A stretch of DNA of 64,000 nucleotides from Hydractinia symbiolongicarpus (taxonomy: Eukaryota; Cnidaria; Hydrozoa; Anthoathecata; Hydractiniidae). The stretch is taken from assembly GCF_029227915.1 (NCBI RefSeq), contig NC_079876.1, forward strand, positions 15,996,001 through 16,060,000, in the 5' to 3' direction. Position numbers and translations under genes: made by a program. The notes below the pieces were generated by a model. That model made no database searches. It had not been told where the DNA came from and saw only the letters and a program-made list of their open reading frames with translations. Positions 50,532 to 61,880 of the stretch are shown piece by piece (position 1 is the stretch's first letter; every line of letters starts with the position of its first letter).

Positions 50532-53181
50532 CTTTTGAATGCCGTAGAGCTGAGCCGAAACCATCGCGCTATCGCAATTAAAAAAGTATTAAAATTAGAA
50601 ACTTAAATTTAGAGTTAAAAACTCTAATTTATTATTTTTAGAAAAAATAACTTTTCTTTTTTATTTCCAGATCTCCTTCCTGGTTATTTCTTGAAGTTGG
50701 ATATGTCAGGTTAACAATAACAAATTTTGAAGAGGTTTTTCTGTTTGTGTAAAATTTTTCTGACGCTAACGTTAATTATTTACTTAGGGTAATCAATTTC
50801 ATTGTAGCGCGCTCTCAAAATGAGCCCTAAAAGAAAGTCAGCCCTTAGCAAAATAATGGCTATAAATATTTCATAAGTTATTAAATGTTTCAATCCAAAT
50901 ATTTAATCATTACGGTTCATGACATTTCTTTACATTTCGGGGATCGTGTGCGCGGGGTTGATGATGGATTACAGGGCTATGTTACGGTAATCCCCTAAAA
51001 ATGAGTTAATAAAAAGGGAGAACAAAAGCGCGAATGGTCTTAAAAAGATCCTGAATCTAAACGTAGATCTTGATAAACGTAGGTCTCTTTTAAGGTGTTT
51101 ATTTGTGAACTAAAAAATCTCACTATAGGAGTCTCAAAGGCTCTTTATAGGAGAACAGAGGTTTCTATTTTCACATGTATGTTATCAATTTATTATGTAT
51201 AAATATGCCTCAGGGTAACATATCAAAGTTTCCAATAATCTGTTAGGTTTACTGAATTTTGTTTAATCTGACCTACATACTAACTATGAGTATAGCCTAA
51301 CGCAACTATGACATCATAACCATTGAAATTTTAAATTGCTTCTAGTCAACATTAGAGTAAAAATAAATAATAAAAACATGTCTGTCATGTCACATCATAC
51401 TTCATTTTAAGTGAAGAAAATAAAAAAAAAGTTTGACCTGTGTTTCTTATTACTGCGAACGTTTATGTCTGTTTTATAAAAATAATTTTTTATTTGAGTA
51501 AAAAATTTTGGAATGAATTTCTCTACAAATTGTCATTTTGCTCGATATTCAGCAAATTATAAAGTGTAACCTTTTTGGAGTATGGAATTGAAAAATAGGT
51601 GCAAATTACACTCGTCTTTCCGTAGTATATTTCGTGCATATTAACCAATCACAGAAAAACTTAACCACATAAGAATATAAAAACCATTTCCGTTAAGGTG
51701 GATTTCCACTGAAAATCAAACAAATTGGAAAGGAGCAATAAAAATACTGAAATTTGATTAAATATCTGCTAATTATTTTGTTTTTAAAATTTTTTGTTCC
51801 TGAAAGTTGACTGGCTTTAAACCTTTCTGCTTTCTTAGCATTGAAATAAGCCACTCGGCCGCTATTCCTTTGCAGGCTTAATTTTGTTTTAAAAAGATTT
51901 AATCTTTGACGTCAGTTAACTAGAGAATTGATATTAAAACTGGCTGAACTGACTTGAACAACGCTCAATCAATAGTCATGACTATGCCAAACCTACAATC
52001 TTGGGCGGCGTTTCTGGTTATAAAACATGGTGGAGGTAGGACCAGCTCATACATGTTGTTAACATTTCTGAAAGTACGGAGAGAAAAAGATATTTTTATA
52101 TTCCCATTTTTTGCTAAAATTGACCCAGTCCCAAGTCATTCAACGTACAAAACGCCTCAGATTATTCTGGAGCCTGTTAACAATACAGTTGATAACTCCA
52201 GCATTCATTATAACAAATCACTTTCTCCAGTCTCTTGAACTTTCGTTAATACTTCATAGAGAAAGACATAAACAGAAAAATAACTGATACAAATATAATC
52301 TGATTTCTAACATATATACATTGTGCTCTTAAGCAATGTTAGCAGAGCTGCACATCAGTCCAGAACCTTTAGGACTATGAAATATTTCTGCCAAGTAATT
52401 GTAAAAAATGTTTAGTAGAATAAAAAAGTAATAAACCTATGTAAATAAGCAAAATAGAAAGAAAACAAAACACTTCAACACTACCAAAACAATAGTAAGT
52501 ACAAATAAAAAAGATATCGTTCTAAATTTTAAACACTTTCTGGACAAAGTAGTGATTTTATATATGTCCTTTTTACTTTTCGACCAATAACAGCCTTGAC
52601 AAATTGTGCACTTAATAAAGTTCAGCATAATTAACGTAATATATATCTACGATATCTCCAAAATTACATAAGATATAAACTACATTTATAAAAACGTGTA
52701 AAATCGTATTTGTCCGAATCATGCTACTAGACACAAAAAGTTATTAAACAAAACAAAGATGCACGACATTTCATATTTTGTTACCACTTGCTATTATAAT
52801 ATTACGCAGTAAAAGAAAGGAGGTAATTCAGCACGTCTTTTATCTCATTTTCTTTTCCGCTTCCCTTCCACCCTCTCATTAGTGCTCAGGCTGTCAAATA
52901 GTATAACGCTTTCTAAACGTAAGTGTAATACAGCTAGTTATTTATATACTAGTTTATACTTCATGCATCTTTAGCACAAAGTGTAGATTATGAACGATTA
53001 GTTAGTGCAACACCCCAGTTCTATAAAACATCGCCTAAAAAAGAGATTCTATTTCGTCGGAATTTTTTTTATACGCCGGTTTTCACAACGGGAAATGTAA
53101 TTGTTTCGTTATAAATTGGTGTATTGGTATTTTTTTGTTTCATTTAAAATGTTTTATCTGCAACATTTTTTAAAAAATTAG
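50532..53181. other. Intergenic, no gene supported
   Basis: AT-rich sequence. A 94-codon frame at 51954 has no recognisable domain. No clear transposon termini or RNA genes. Confidence 0.35.
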
Positions 53182-53346
53182 GGTGATAAGAATGCACGAA
53201 AAAAACTTCGATATTTCGACTTACAAGAACACCGTCAAGGAATATTAGAGCCAGTATTAAACACTGCAGGACCTCTGAGGCAAGTTATATATATCCTAAC
53301 ATGGGGAGCAATGATTGGTGCATATTATAGCATCAGGATACGAAAT
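53182..53346 (+). pseudogene. Isolated exon-like segment of unknown origin
   Basis: After an AG at 53180-53181 the frame reads GDKNARKKLRYFDLQEHRQG, then ILEPVLNTAGPLRQVIYILT, ending at TGA 53344-53346. It has higher GC and a coding-like composition compared with its surroundings. I do not recognise the family. No start codon or downstream exon is visible, so it may be a relic exon. Confidence 0.35.
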
Positions 53347-53820
53347 TGAAGGAATCCCGCAACCCCCCTTGCCTCTGCATTCCACCACGCCACACGCAGA
53401 TCGATGTTAAAAATTCCCAATTAGAAATATTGTCGTCCCTACAAAATTAAAGATAATCTTAGAAGCTCAAAAATAAACAACTTAGCTTTGGTCTAATTTA
53501 GGTAACACAGTAGTGTTCATCTTATTGGCGTATAGATATTTGAAAATATAAAAAATCAAACAAAAACAATAGGGATAATACTAATAATTTGTCAAATTAC
53601 AGAGTACCACTGTTTATTCAACATGCTGTCGTCGAGTGTTTAAAGTAGCCTCTTTGCAACGGTTGTTGGTTTTCGACTAGTGACTTACACGAAAGTCAAG
53701 CTAATGGCAGGGGAAAGTGTATGATCACTGAGGACAAAAAAAAACAACTTAAATCATCTTAAATATCACACTGAACATCCAAATATAACTACAAATGACA
53801 GGAAAGTTCCATATATAGCT
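53347..53820. other. Intergenic, no gene supported
   Basis: No features beyond AT-rich sequence. Confidence 0.3.
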
Positions 53821-54380
53821 TTATTGCCCAGGTAAAAGGGCGGCATGTCATTGGTTACAACTTACGTCATAGCGGACAATAGCAACCGTGTTAAAAGTTT
53901 AGTATTGCCCAAGCTTGCGAAGGCAGTACGCGACAATAGCAACCATTCAATATTTGAAGGTATTGCCCGAAATAAACAGTTATTATATGGATTATTATCC
54001 GGCCACTGCATTTTGCGACAAAAATATAACATTATAAGCAAGATGTAGAAATCATGTCTTTATAGAAACTATTCCCATATGGAACGTACATTCGAACTAA
54101 AAATATATTTTTTTTAAATCGAATATCGTGTAAGCATTACAGGTTTTATTGTGTAGCTACAACATAGAATTCTTTAAAAGATAAAAGTAAGTTTTACTTC
54201 TGTTTCGCTTTTTTGTTTACCGTTTTTCGTGTTTATTTACATTTAATGCTACCATATTTAAACTTGGTTGCTATGGTAGCGGGCAATACCATGGAATACT
54301 GTCCGCTATGACGTAAGTTCTAACCAATGACATTGGGCGGTTTTTGGAAATATTGATGCCGCCCTTTTACCGGGTAATAA
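53821..54380. mobile_element. 560-bp MITE with GGTAAAAGGGCGGCAT ends
   Basis: TTATTGCCCAGGTAAAAGGG at 53821 is inverted at the right end (CGCCCTTTTACCGGGTAATAA, ending 54380). Inverted similarity continues inward through CATTGGTTA(C/G)AACTTACGTCA and GCGGACA. The open frame at 53845 lies inside and is incidental. Superfamily not determined. Confidence 0.75.
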
Positions 54381-55378
54381 TTTCAAATATCCCAGTTAAC
54401 ACGGACTATTATTACAACTTCATGGTTTTCTCTACGACTGCGAGATATACTAGGGACCTTACACAACTGAAGTATTTTAGTCGATATATTTTCTTTCAAA
54501 ATTATCACATTCTCATAATTTTTTAAGAAAAAGGAATTTCAGCAGAGGTAAATTACTCACTTCTTTTTCCGCTATCGCCGCCTAAAACAAAATTAACTTT
54601 AGTAGCTAGTAGCATATTTAAAAAAAAAAGACGGATGAGGCCTCCTTTTACAACCATATATATACGCCAATTCTGGAGGTATTTTAGAGTATTACTATAA
54701 TTTGCTAGTAAATATACACATTACACACTCAGAAAGAAATAATAAATCGTGAATTTAAACCCTAGAAAAACAAAATCAAAACAAGGAAGAGCCAACAAGG
54801 CACTCGCTAACTACCTATCAATTTTCTTTAATTTTGGAACCTTGATTAGCGGAAAAAAGTATTTATGTTAAAGTATTCATGTAAAGTATAGGAGTCCGTT
54901 TGTTAAGAACTGCACGCATAAAGATTTTTTAATAGAGAACCTAATGGGTTCTTGTTGACGAGGTAATTGGGAAACCGAGTAAAGGGTGTTTGAAGAAGGT
55001 TTGTATAAATCTGTTGCTTGGAGCCAGCTGAATCACAACTATTGGATGTATGTTAGCTAGGTTAATTCAAAATCAAACAAATATCCCTTTTGGTCCCTAT
55101 AGCTAGGTAGCCGAAATATTATAATTATTACGGTTGAAATTTGTATATTAGCGAAAAAGCATTCTCGTCCCCAGAGCTCTTTGAGATAAACCTCAAAAGT
55201 AGACTTGCGTGATGGATTCTGATTGGCCTATTATAGGAGTTTTATGTATTTCCGTGAAAGATTGTATTTAGCATTTAAAAATGTAAACAAAGATGGCGGT
55301 GGGAGGGACGAAGGATCAAAATGCGCTCCCTTTGATTATGTCTTGACTGAATTTAGAGCAGATATCAAGGGCTAGCTA
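54381..55378. other. Intergenic, no gene supported
   Basis: AT-rich sequence leading into the Helitron complex. No gene or repeat end recognised. Confidence 0.35.
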
Positions 55379-55532
55379 TAATAATACGGAGACTGTGTGT
55401 GTGTGTGTGTGTCAGTCTGTAACAGGCAAAGTGGATGTGTTCATTTTCCTTTGATGTCGTCGAAAAAGTTGTCTGAAAACCTTAATTTTCTGACGTTACG
55501 GCGCGACGTCAATAATACTACTTTAACATGAA

Positions 55533-56121
55533 TCTCTTATAATAATAAGAAGTGTATGTGACGGTCATAGTGGATATCCTCATTTTCCTTTAATATCGCC
55601 GAAATTTTCTTGGAAGTCGCCGAAAAACTTATGTCTTAAATGTTAGACTTTATGACGTTACGGCGCGACGTCAATAACACTAGTTTAACGTCAATATCCT
55701 ATATTAAATTAATGAAGCCATTACATGGCACTTAAAATTTGATGCCAAATAACTTGGAAACAAGGTCGTAACGTCAATGATTTTTCACTGCGTGGGTAAC
55801 TAGGGACCACCTAGGACCAATTTGGGTAATTTTCCCCAACCTAGGTCCCCAAATGCGTTTCGGAATAGGCGGGTTGATGATGTCATCAAAAAACACTAAT
55901 ATATCTGCAACCATTTGTCAAAGACGCATGGTCCTATACATTTTCTTGATCAGCGTTTCAAGATCTATACGATGAAGGCAACAGGTATACAAATTCCTAA
56001 AAAATTTTTTTAAGGTTTTGACGGGTTTTTGCTGACGTCAGCAAAATTTTTAATCCCTGATAACTCTCTTTTTATTGACCTTTTGCCTAAGTGGATTTCT
56101 CCACGGGCTTTTATAGACTAG
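55533..56121 (+). mobile_element. 589-bp non-autonomous Helitron nested in a relative
   Basis: Starts TCTCTTATAATAATAAGAAG after A and ends with hairpin GTGGA/TCCAC (56091-56104), then a spacer and CTAG (56118-56121) before T. Removing it restores AA|TATCCTATATT in the flanking older copy, which matches the same internal sequence of this element near 55690. The A|T target is therefore exact. Confidence 0.85.
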
Positions 56122-56168
56122 TATCCTATATTAAATTAATGAAGCCATTACAGTGCACTTAAAACTTT

Positions 56169-57605
56169 AGTTGACAGTAAAGCTTTTTTTTTAAGTAGTT
56201 TCCATTTTCTGTTGGTAGTGAAGCTTTCAAACGTAAATATGTGGAAGAGAGAGTGAAAAACCGGATTTTAGAAGTGGAAACGTTGTCTAAAATTGGAGAA
56301 GCTTATCCGCATGCTGCTTACGCTGTCTTCGTACATGGATATTGAATGGATATGTTTGCAACGACTGGTAGAGATTATTACTCTCTCTTCCAGTTAAATA
56401 TGGAGGATTAGCAATATTTGATCCGTCCAAACGTTGCGTCACTGAGTACAGCAATTCTAGGCCCCTGACAAGTAAAATGGTTGAGAAAGTGAAATGTCAA
56501 GACGATAATAATGACGAATTAATAGAGGACGTATTGAAGAAGCGAAAAAATGAAATTAAAACATAAAGAGGAAGACTTGTGAAATGACGTTAACATCAAT
56601 AAAAAGTCTTTGACCAACTAAACTAAACTAAAAGTAAGAGCGCTCGAGGCTTCTTTGGAAACTGGTGCTTCGAGTTGGTTGAATGCCTTGCCAATTAGAG
56701 AACATGGATTCGTTTTGGATAAACAATCATTTTGGGACAGTTTATTCATATGATACTGCATCCTGCTAAAGCGATTACCATCCAGATGTGTTTGTGGTGT
56801 TTCTTTTACAATTAAACACGCGCTATTCTGTCCAAAAGGTTGTCTCATAACATTACGACACAACAAAATCCGAGACTTCACTGCCGAACTACTTCAGGAA
56901 TGTTTCAAGGACGTGAGAATAGAGCCCGTATTACAGGAAATCGCTGGTGAACAGTTTTCTTCATCAACCATAACTACTGACGAGACACGAGTAGACGTAG
57001 CTGCTAGAGGATTTTAGATCAGAGAGCAAATGGCTTTTTTTGATGTGAAAGTTTTTAACCCAACGGCCAAAATGCACCTGAACCGTGATCTGAAAGCATG
57101 CTACAAAACCCATGAGTCAACTAAAATAAGAACGTATAATGCGAGACTCAATACTGTTTATCAAGGATAATTCACTCCCCTAATCTTCACGTATTTTGGA
57201 AGGGTGTCTCGAGAATGTGCTACGGTTTACAACAAACTGTCTTGTTCGATTGCTGAAAAGCGAAATGAATCACTGAGTATCACGAAAAATTGGCTGAGAA
57301 CTGAATAAAGTTTCAATGTGCTGAGATGAAAGCTACTTTGTATTCGTAGATCGAGAGGAGTAAAGTCTGAAGCATCGCTAGTTCGCGACACAGACGTAAA
57401 CATTGTGCCGTTTGAAAGCAGATTGGTTTGTGAATAAGTTGAACTGTTAAATCATTACCAAGTTGCGTCAATGTTTACTTTTATATGTTTCTTTGTTATC
57501 TTTCCACATATAACGTCTATGTACTTTTGTGTTTTTTGTTGTAGACAGGTTGATGAAAAAGAAAATTATACATGATTAAAACAAAAAAAACAAAACAAAA
57601 AAAAA
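56169..57605 (+). pseudogene. 5'-truncated, poly(A)-tailed non-LTR-type retroelement fragment (unit 1)
   Basis: Flanked by an 11-bp direct repeat CTTAAAACTTT (56158-56168, 57606-57616), with an A-rich 3' tail ending at 57605: the signature of target-primed insertion. Coding remnants on + include YGGLAIFDPSKRCVTEYSNS (about 56410-56470), then ASLETGASSWLNALPIREHG (about 56646), a Cys/His cluster CVCG..H..CPKG, RHNKIRDFTAELLQ, and RVDVAARGF followed by FFDVKVFNP. These match the C-terminal end of a reverse-transcriptase protein family frequent in cnidarian and mollusc genomes. The Cys/His cluster plus R-x-D..F-D-V resembles a zinc finger and restriction-like endonuclease; that reading is inference. 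Several stops inactivate it. Confidence 0.65.
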
Positions 57606-58721
57606 CTTAAAACTTTGAGCTCAAATAACTTGGAAACGAGGTGGTAACGTCAATGATTTTCATCGTTTGGGTAACTAGGGACCACTTAGGACCAATTTGG
57701 GTAAGTTTCCCAAACCTGGGTCCCCAAATCCGTTTTGGAATGAATGGGTTGATGACGTCATCAAAAACCCTTTACACCCTAATATCTCTGCAAGCGTTTG
57801 TCAAAAGTATATGATCCTATACATTTTCAGGATCAGCGTTTCAAGATCTATACGATGAAGGCAACAGGTATACATATTTCTAAAAAATATGTTTTTTCGG
57901 TTTTGACGGCCGATTGCTGACTTCAGCGAAATAATAAACCCCAAAATCTGATTAAGCGCCCACCAAAACCACATGATCATATACATAATTTTTGATCAGC
58001 AGTTTAAGCTCTACAAAATGGAGGCAACGTGAAACCAACTTTTTTTGTGTGTGTGGATGGGTTGCTAAGGTCATCAAAATTCAAACAACGCTTCGGCCTT
58101 CCGTTCCAACATTCACTGTTAGTATTTGACTATTCTTTAGATAGCTAACTTTTAGTGCCGCACACATGTGGCCCAATAACTAGCCAGGAGGCTGAAGGGA
58201 AATGGTCTTTAGCTAGCAAACGTTACTTTTCTACTAGTGAGCTAGCTAAAAGTTACTGCATGCTATGCAAATATTTATTTATGCTGTAGGGAATTGTTTT
58301 TTAGTAAGCCAGGTGGAATTCACAGCTTCGTCTGGAAAGTATATATATAGCTATAGCTAACTAAATACTGTCACACTGCTAAACACTTATTTTCCCATAA
58401 AAATATAAATTGGTGTTTCCTACTAACGCTCAACGATAGGCTATTCTATTTTATATCTCGTGGAATAAGACGCGGTAAAAAAACGTGTATTTATAAATGT
58501 TGTTAATTAACTATATTTCATCCAACTTTAGGAGCATATGCTTTTACAAGTTTCAAGTACTTCGAGTCCTACTTATGTTGGAAATTCTGAAGCAATCTCG
58601 CAAAAGTTTATTCCTGAGAATAAATTTATAATCATTTCATTTGCATTAAAAGTTCTTTATGTAAGAACTAAAAATTGCGGCAGCAAAAAATTTGTTTGAA
58701 AATAAAAATAGTAGAAAATGT

Positions 58722-58799
58722 TAAAATTTTCATCGAGGTAATCCAAAAAAGGAAAAGTGGGGTGTTTTCCTTTTTTGGATTACCTCGATGAAAATTTTA
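58722..58799. repeat. Perfect hairpin with 35-bp arms and 8-base loop
   Basis: Left arm 58722-58756 (TAAAATTTTCATCGAGGTAA onward) and right arm 58765-58799 are exact inverses around GTGGGGTG. It sits 11 bp before the unit junction at 58810/58811 and recurs at 61792-61869. Confidence 0.95.
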
Positions 58800-59238
58800 C
58801 CAAAAGGAAAGATGCCAAATAACTTGGAAACAAGGTCGTAACGTCAATGATTTTTCACTGCGTGGGTAACTAGGGACCACCTAGGACCAATTTGGGTAAT
58901 TTTCCCCAACCTAGGTCCCCAAATGCGTTTCGGAATAGGCGGGTTGATGATGTCATCAAAAAACCCTAATATATCTGCAACCATTTGTCAAAGACGCATG
59001 GTCCTATACATTTTCTTGATCAGCGTTTCAAGATCTATACGATGAAGGCAACAGGTATACAAATTCCTAAAAAAATTTTTTAAGGTTTTGACGGGTTTTT
59101 GCTGACGTCAGCAAAATTTTTAATCCCTGATAACTCTCTTTTTATTGACCTTTTGCCTAAGTGGATTTCTCCACGGGCTTTTATAGACTAGTATCCTATA
59201 TTAAATTAATGAAGCCATTACAGTGCACTTAAAACTTT

Positions 59239-60675
59239 AGTTGACAGTAAAGCTTTTTTTTTAAGTAGTTTCCATTTTCTGTTGGTAGTGAAGCTTTCAA
59301 ACGTAAATATGTGGAAGAGAGAGTGAAAAACCGGATTTTAGAAGTGGAAACGTTGTCTAAAATTGGAGAAGCTTATCCGCATGCTGCTTACGCTGTCTTC
59401 GTACATGGATATTGAATGGATATGTTTGCAACGACTGGTAGAGATTATTACTCTCTCTTCCAGTTAAATATGGAGGATTAGCAATATTTGATCCGTCCAA
59501 ACGTTGCGTCACTGAGTACAGCAATTCTAGGCCCCTGACAAGTAAAATGGTTGAGAAAGTGAAATGTCAAGACGATAATAATGACGAATTAATAGAGGAC
59601 GTATTGAAGAAGCGAAAAAATGAAATTAAAACATAAAGAGGAAGACTTGTGAAATGACGTTAACATCAATAAAAAGTCTTTGACCAACTAAACTAAACTA
59701 AAAGTAAGAGCGCTCGAGGCTTCTTTGGAAACTGGTGCTTCGAGTTGGTTGAATGCCTTGCCAATTAGAGAACATGGATTCGTTTTGGATAAACAATCAT
59801 TTTGGGACAGTTTATTCATATGATACTGCATCCTGCTAAAGCGATTACCATCCAGATGTGTTTGTGGTGTTTCTTTTACAATTAAACACGCGCTATTCTG
59901 TCCAAAAGGTTGTCTCATAACATTACGACACAACAAAATCCGAGACTTCACTGCCGAACTACTTCAGGAATGTTTCAAGGACGTGAGAATAGAGCCCGTA
60001 TTACAGGAAATCGCTGGTGAACAGTTTTCTTCATCAACCATAACTACTGACGAGACACGAGTAGACGTAGCTGCTAGAGGATTTTAGATCAGAGAGCAAA
60101 TGGCTTTTTTTGATGTGAAAGTTTTTAACCCAACGGCCAAAATGCACCTGAACCGTGATCTGAAAGCATGCTACAAAACCCATGAGTCAACTAAAATAAG
60201 AACGTATAATGCGAGACTCAATACTGTTTATCAAGGATAATTCACTCCCCTAATCTTCACGTATTTTGGAAGGGTGTCTCGAGAATGTGCTACGGTTTAC
60301 AACAAACTGTCTTGTTCGATTGCTGAAAAGCGAAATGAATCACTGAGTATCACGAAAAATTGGCTGAGAACTGAATAAAGTTTCAATGTGCTGAGATGAA
60401 AGCTACTTTGTATTCGTAGATCGAGAGGAGTAAAGTCTGAAGCATCGCTAGTTCGCGACACAGACGTAAACATTGTGCCGTTTGAAAGCAGATTGGTTTG
60501 TGAATAAGTTGAACTGTTAAATCATTACCAAGTTGCGTCAATGTTTACTTTTATATGTTTCTTTGTTATCTTTCCACATATAACGTCTATGTACTTTTGT
60601 GTTTTTTGTTGTAGACAGGTTGATGAAAAAGAAAATTATACATGATTAAAACAAAAAAAACAAAACAAAAAAAAA
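59239..60675 (+). pseudogene. Same retroelement fragment, unit 2
   Basis: Copied with the tandem unit at an offset of 3,070. It keeps the same stops, A-rich tail and flanking 11-bp repeat, so it arose by duplication and not by a new insertion. Confidence 0.65.
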
Positions 60676-61791
60676 CTTAAAACTTTGAGCTCAAATAACT
60701 TGGAAACGAGGTGGTAACGTCAATGATTTTCATCGTTTGGGTAACTAGGGACCACTTAGGACCAATTTGGGTAAGTTTCCCAAACCTGGGTCCCCAAATC
60801 CGTTTTGGAATGAATGGGTTGATGACGTCATCAAAAACCCTTTACACCCTAATATCTCTGCAAGCGTTTGTCAAAAGTATATGATCCTATACATTTTCAG
60901 GATCAGCGTTTCAAGATCTATACGATGAAGGCAACAGGTATACATATTTCTAAAAAATATGTTTTTTCGGTTTTGACGGCCGATTGCTGACTTCAGCGAA
61001 ATAATAAACCCCAAAATCTGATTAAGCGCCCACCAAAACCACATGATCATATACATAATTTTTGATCAGCAGTTTAAGCTCTACAAAATGGAGGCAACGT
61101 GAAACCAACTTTTTTTGTGTGTGTGGATGGGTTGCTAAGGTCATCAAAATTCAAACAACGCTTCGGCCTTCCGTTCCAACATTCACTGTTAGTATTTGAC
61201 TATTCTTTAGATAGCTAACTTTTAGTGCCGCACACATGTGGCCCAATAACTAGCCAGGAGGCTGAAGGGAAATGGTCTTTAGCTAGCAAACGTTACTTTT
61301 CTACTAGTGAGCTAGCTAAAAGTTACTGCATGCTATGCAAATATTTATTTATGCTGTAGGGAATTGTTTTTTAGTAAGCCAGGTGGAATTCACAGCTTCG
61401 TCTGGAAAGTATATATATAGCTATAGCTAACTAAATACTGTCACACTGCTAAACACTTATTTTCCCATAAAAATATAAATTGGTGTTTCCTACTAACGCT
61501 CAACGATAGGCTATTCTATTTTATATCTCGTGGAATAAGACGCGGTAAAAAAACGTGTATTTATAAATGTTGTTAATTAACTATATTTCATCCAACTTTA
61601 GGAGCATATGCTTTTACAAGTTTCAAGTACTTCGAGTCCTACTTATGTTGGAAATTCTGAAGCAATCTCGCAAAAGTTTATTCCTGAGAATAAATTTATA
61701 ATCATTTCATTTGCATTAAAAGTTCTTTATGTAAGAACTAAAAATTGCGGCAGCAAAAAATTTGTTTGAAAATAAAAATAGTAGAAAATGT

Positions 61792-61869
61792 TAAAATTTT
61801 CATCGAGGTAATCCAAAAAAGGAAAAGTGGGGTGTTTTCCTTTTTTGGATTACCTCGATGAAAATTTTA
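61792..61869. repeat. Second copy of the 35-bp-arm hairpin
   Basis: Same perfect hairpin as at 58722-58799, again 11 bp before a unit junction (61880/61881). Confidence 0.95.
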
Positions 61870-61880
61870 CCAAAAGGAAA

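Larger units (their letters stand above)
55379..58092 (+). mobile_element. Older Helitron copy (host of nested insertions)
   Basis: TATAATAATACGGAG at 55379 resembles the Helitron 5' region, followed by a (GT)9 tract (55395-55412). Its sequence runs to 55532, is interrupted by a younger Helitron (55533-56121), resumes at 56122 (TATCCTATATTAAATTAATG), is interrupted again by a retroelement (56169-57605 plus target duplication), and resumes from 57606 to roughly 58092. It aligns block by block with the younger copy. Its own 5' TC and 3' hairpin are not identified. Confidence 0.65.
55741..58810 (+). repeat. 3,070-bp tandem unit 1
   Basis: Begins GATGCCAAATAACTTGG inside the younger Helitron, covers its 3' end, part of the older Helitron, the retroelement insertion, about 700 bp of other sequence and a 35-bp-arm hairpin. 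It is followed directly by the next unit at 58811. Only a few single-base differences from unit 2 are visible. Confidence 0.95.
58811..61880 (+). repeat. 3,070-bp tandem unit 2
   Basis: Head-to-tail copy of 55741-58810; contains a Helitron 3' end at 59191, a retroelement fragment at 59239-60675 and a hairpin at 61792-61869. Confidence 0.95.

Noticed and set aside
56618-56881. 87-codon minus-strand frame repeated in all three tandem units
   Set aside because: It is antisense to the retroelement coding remnants; conservation only reflects the recent tandem duplication.
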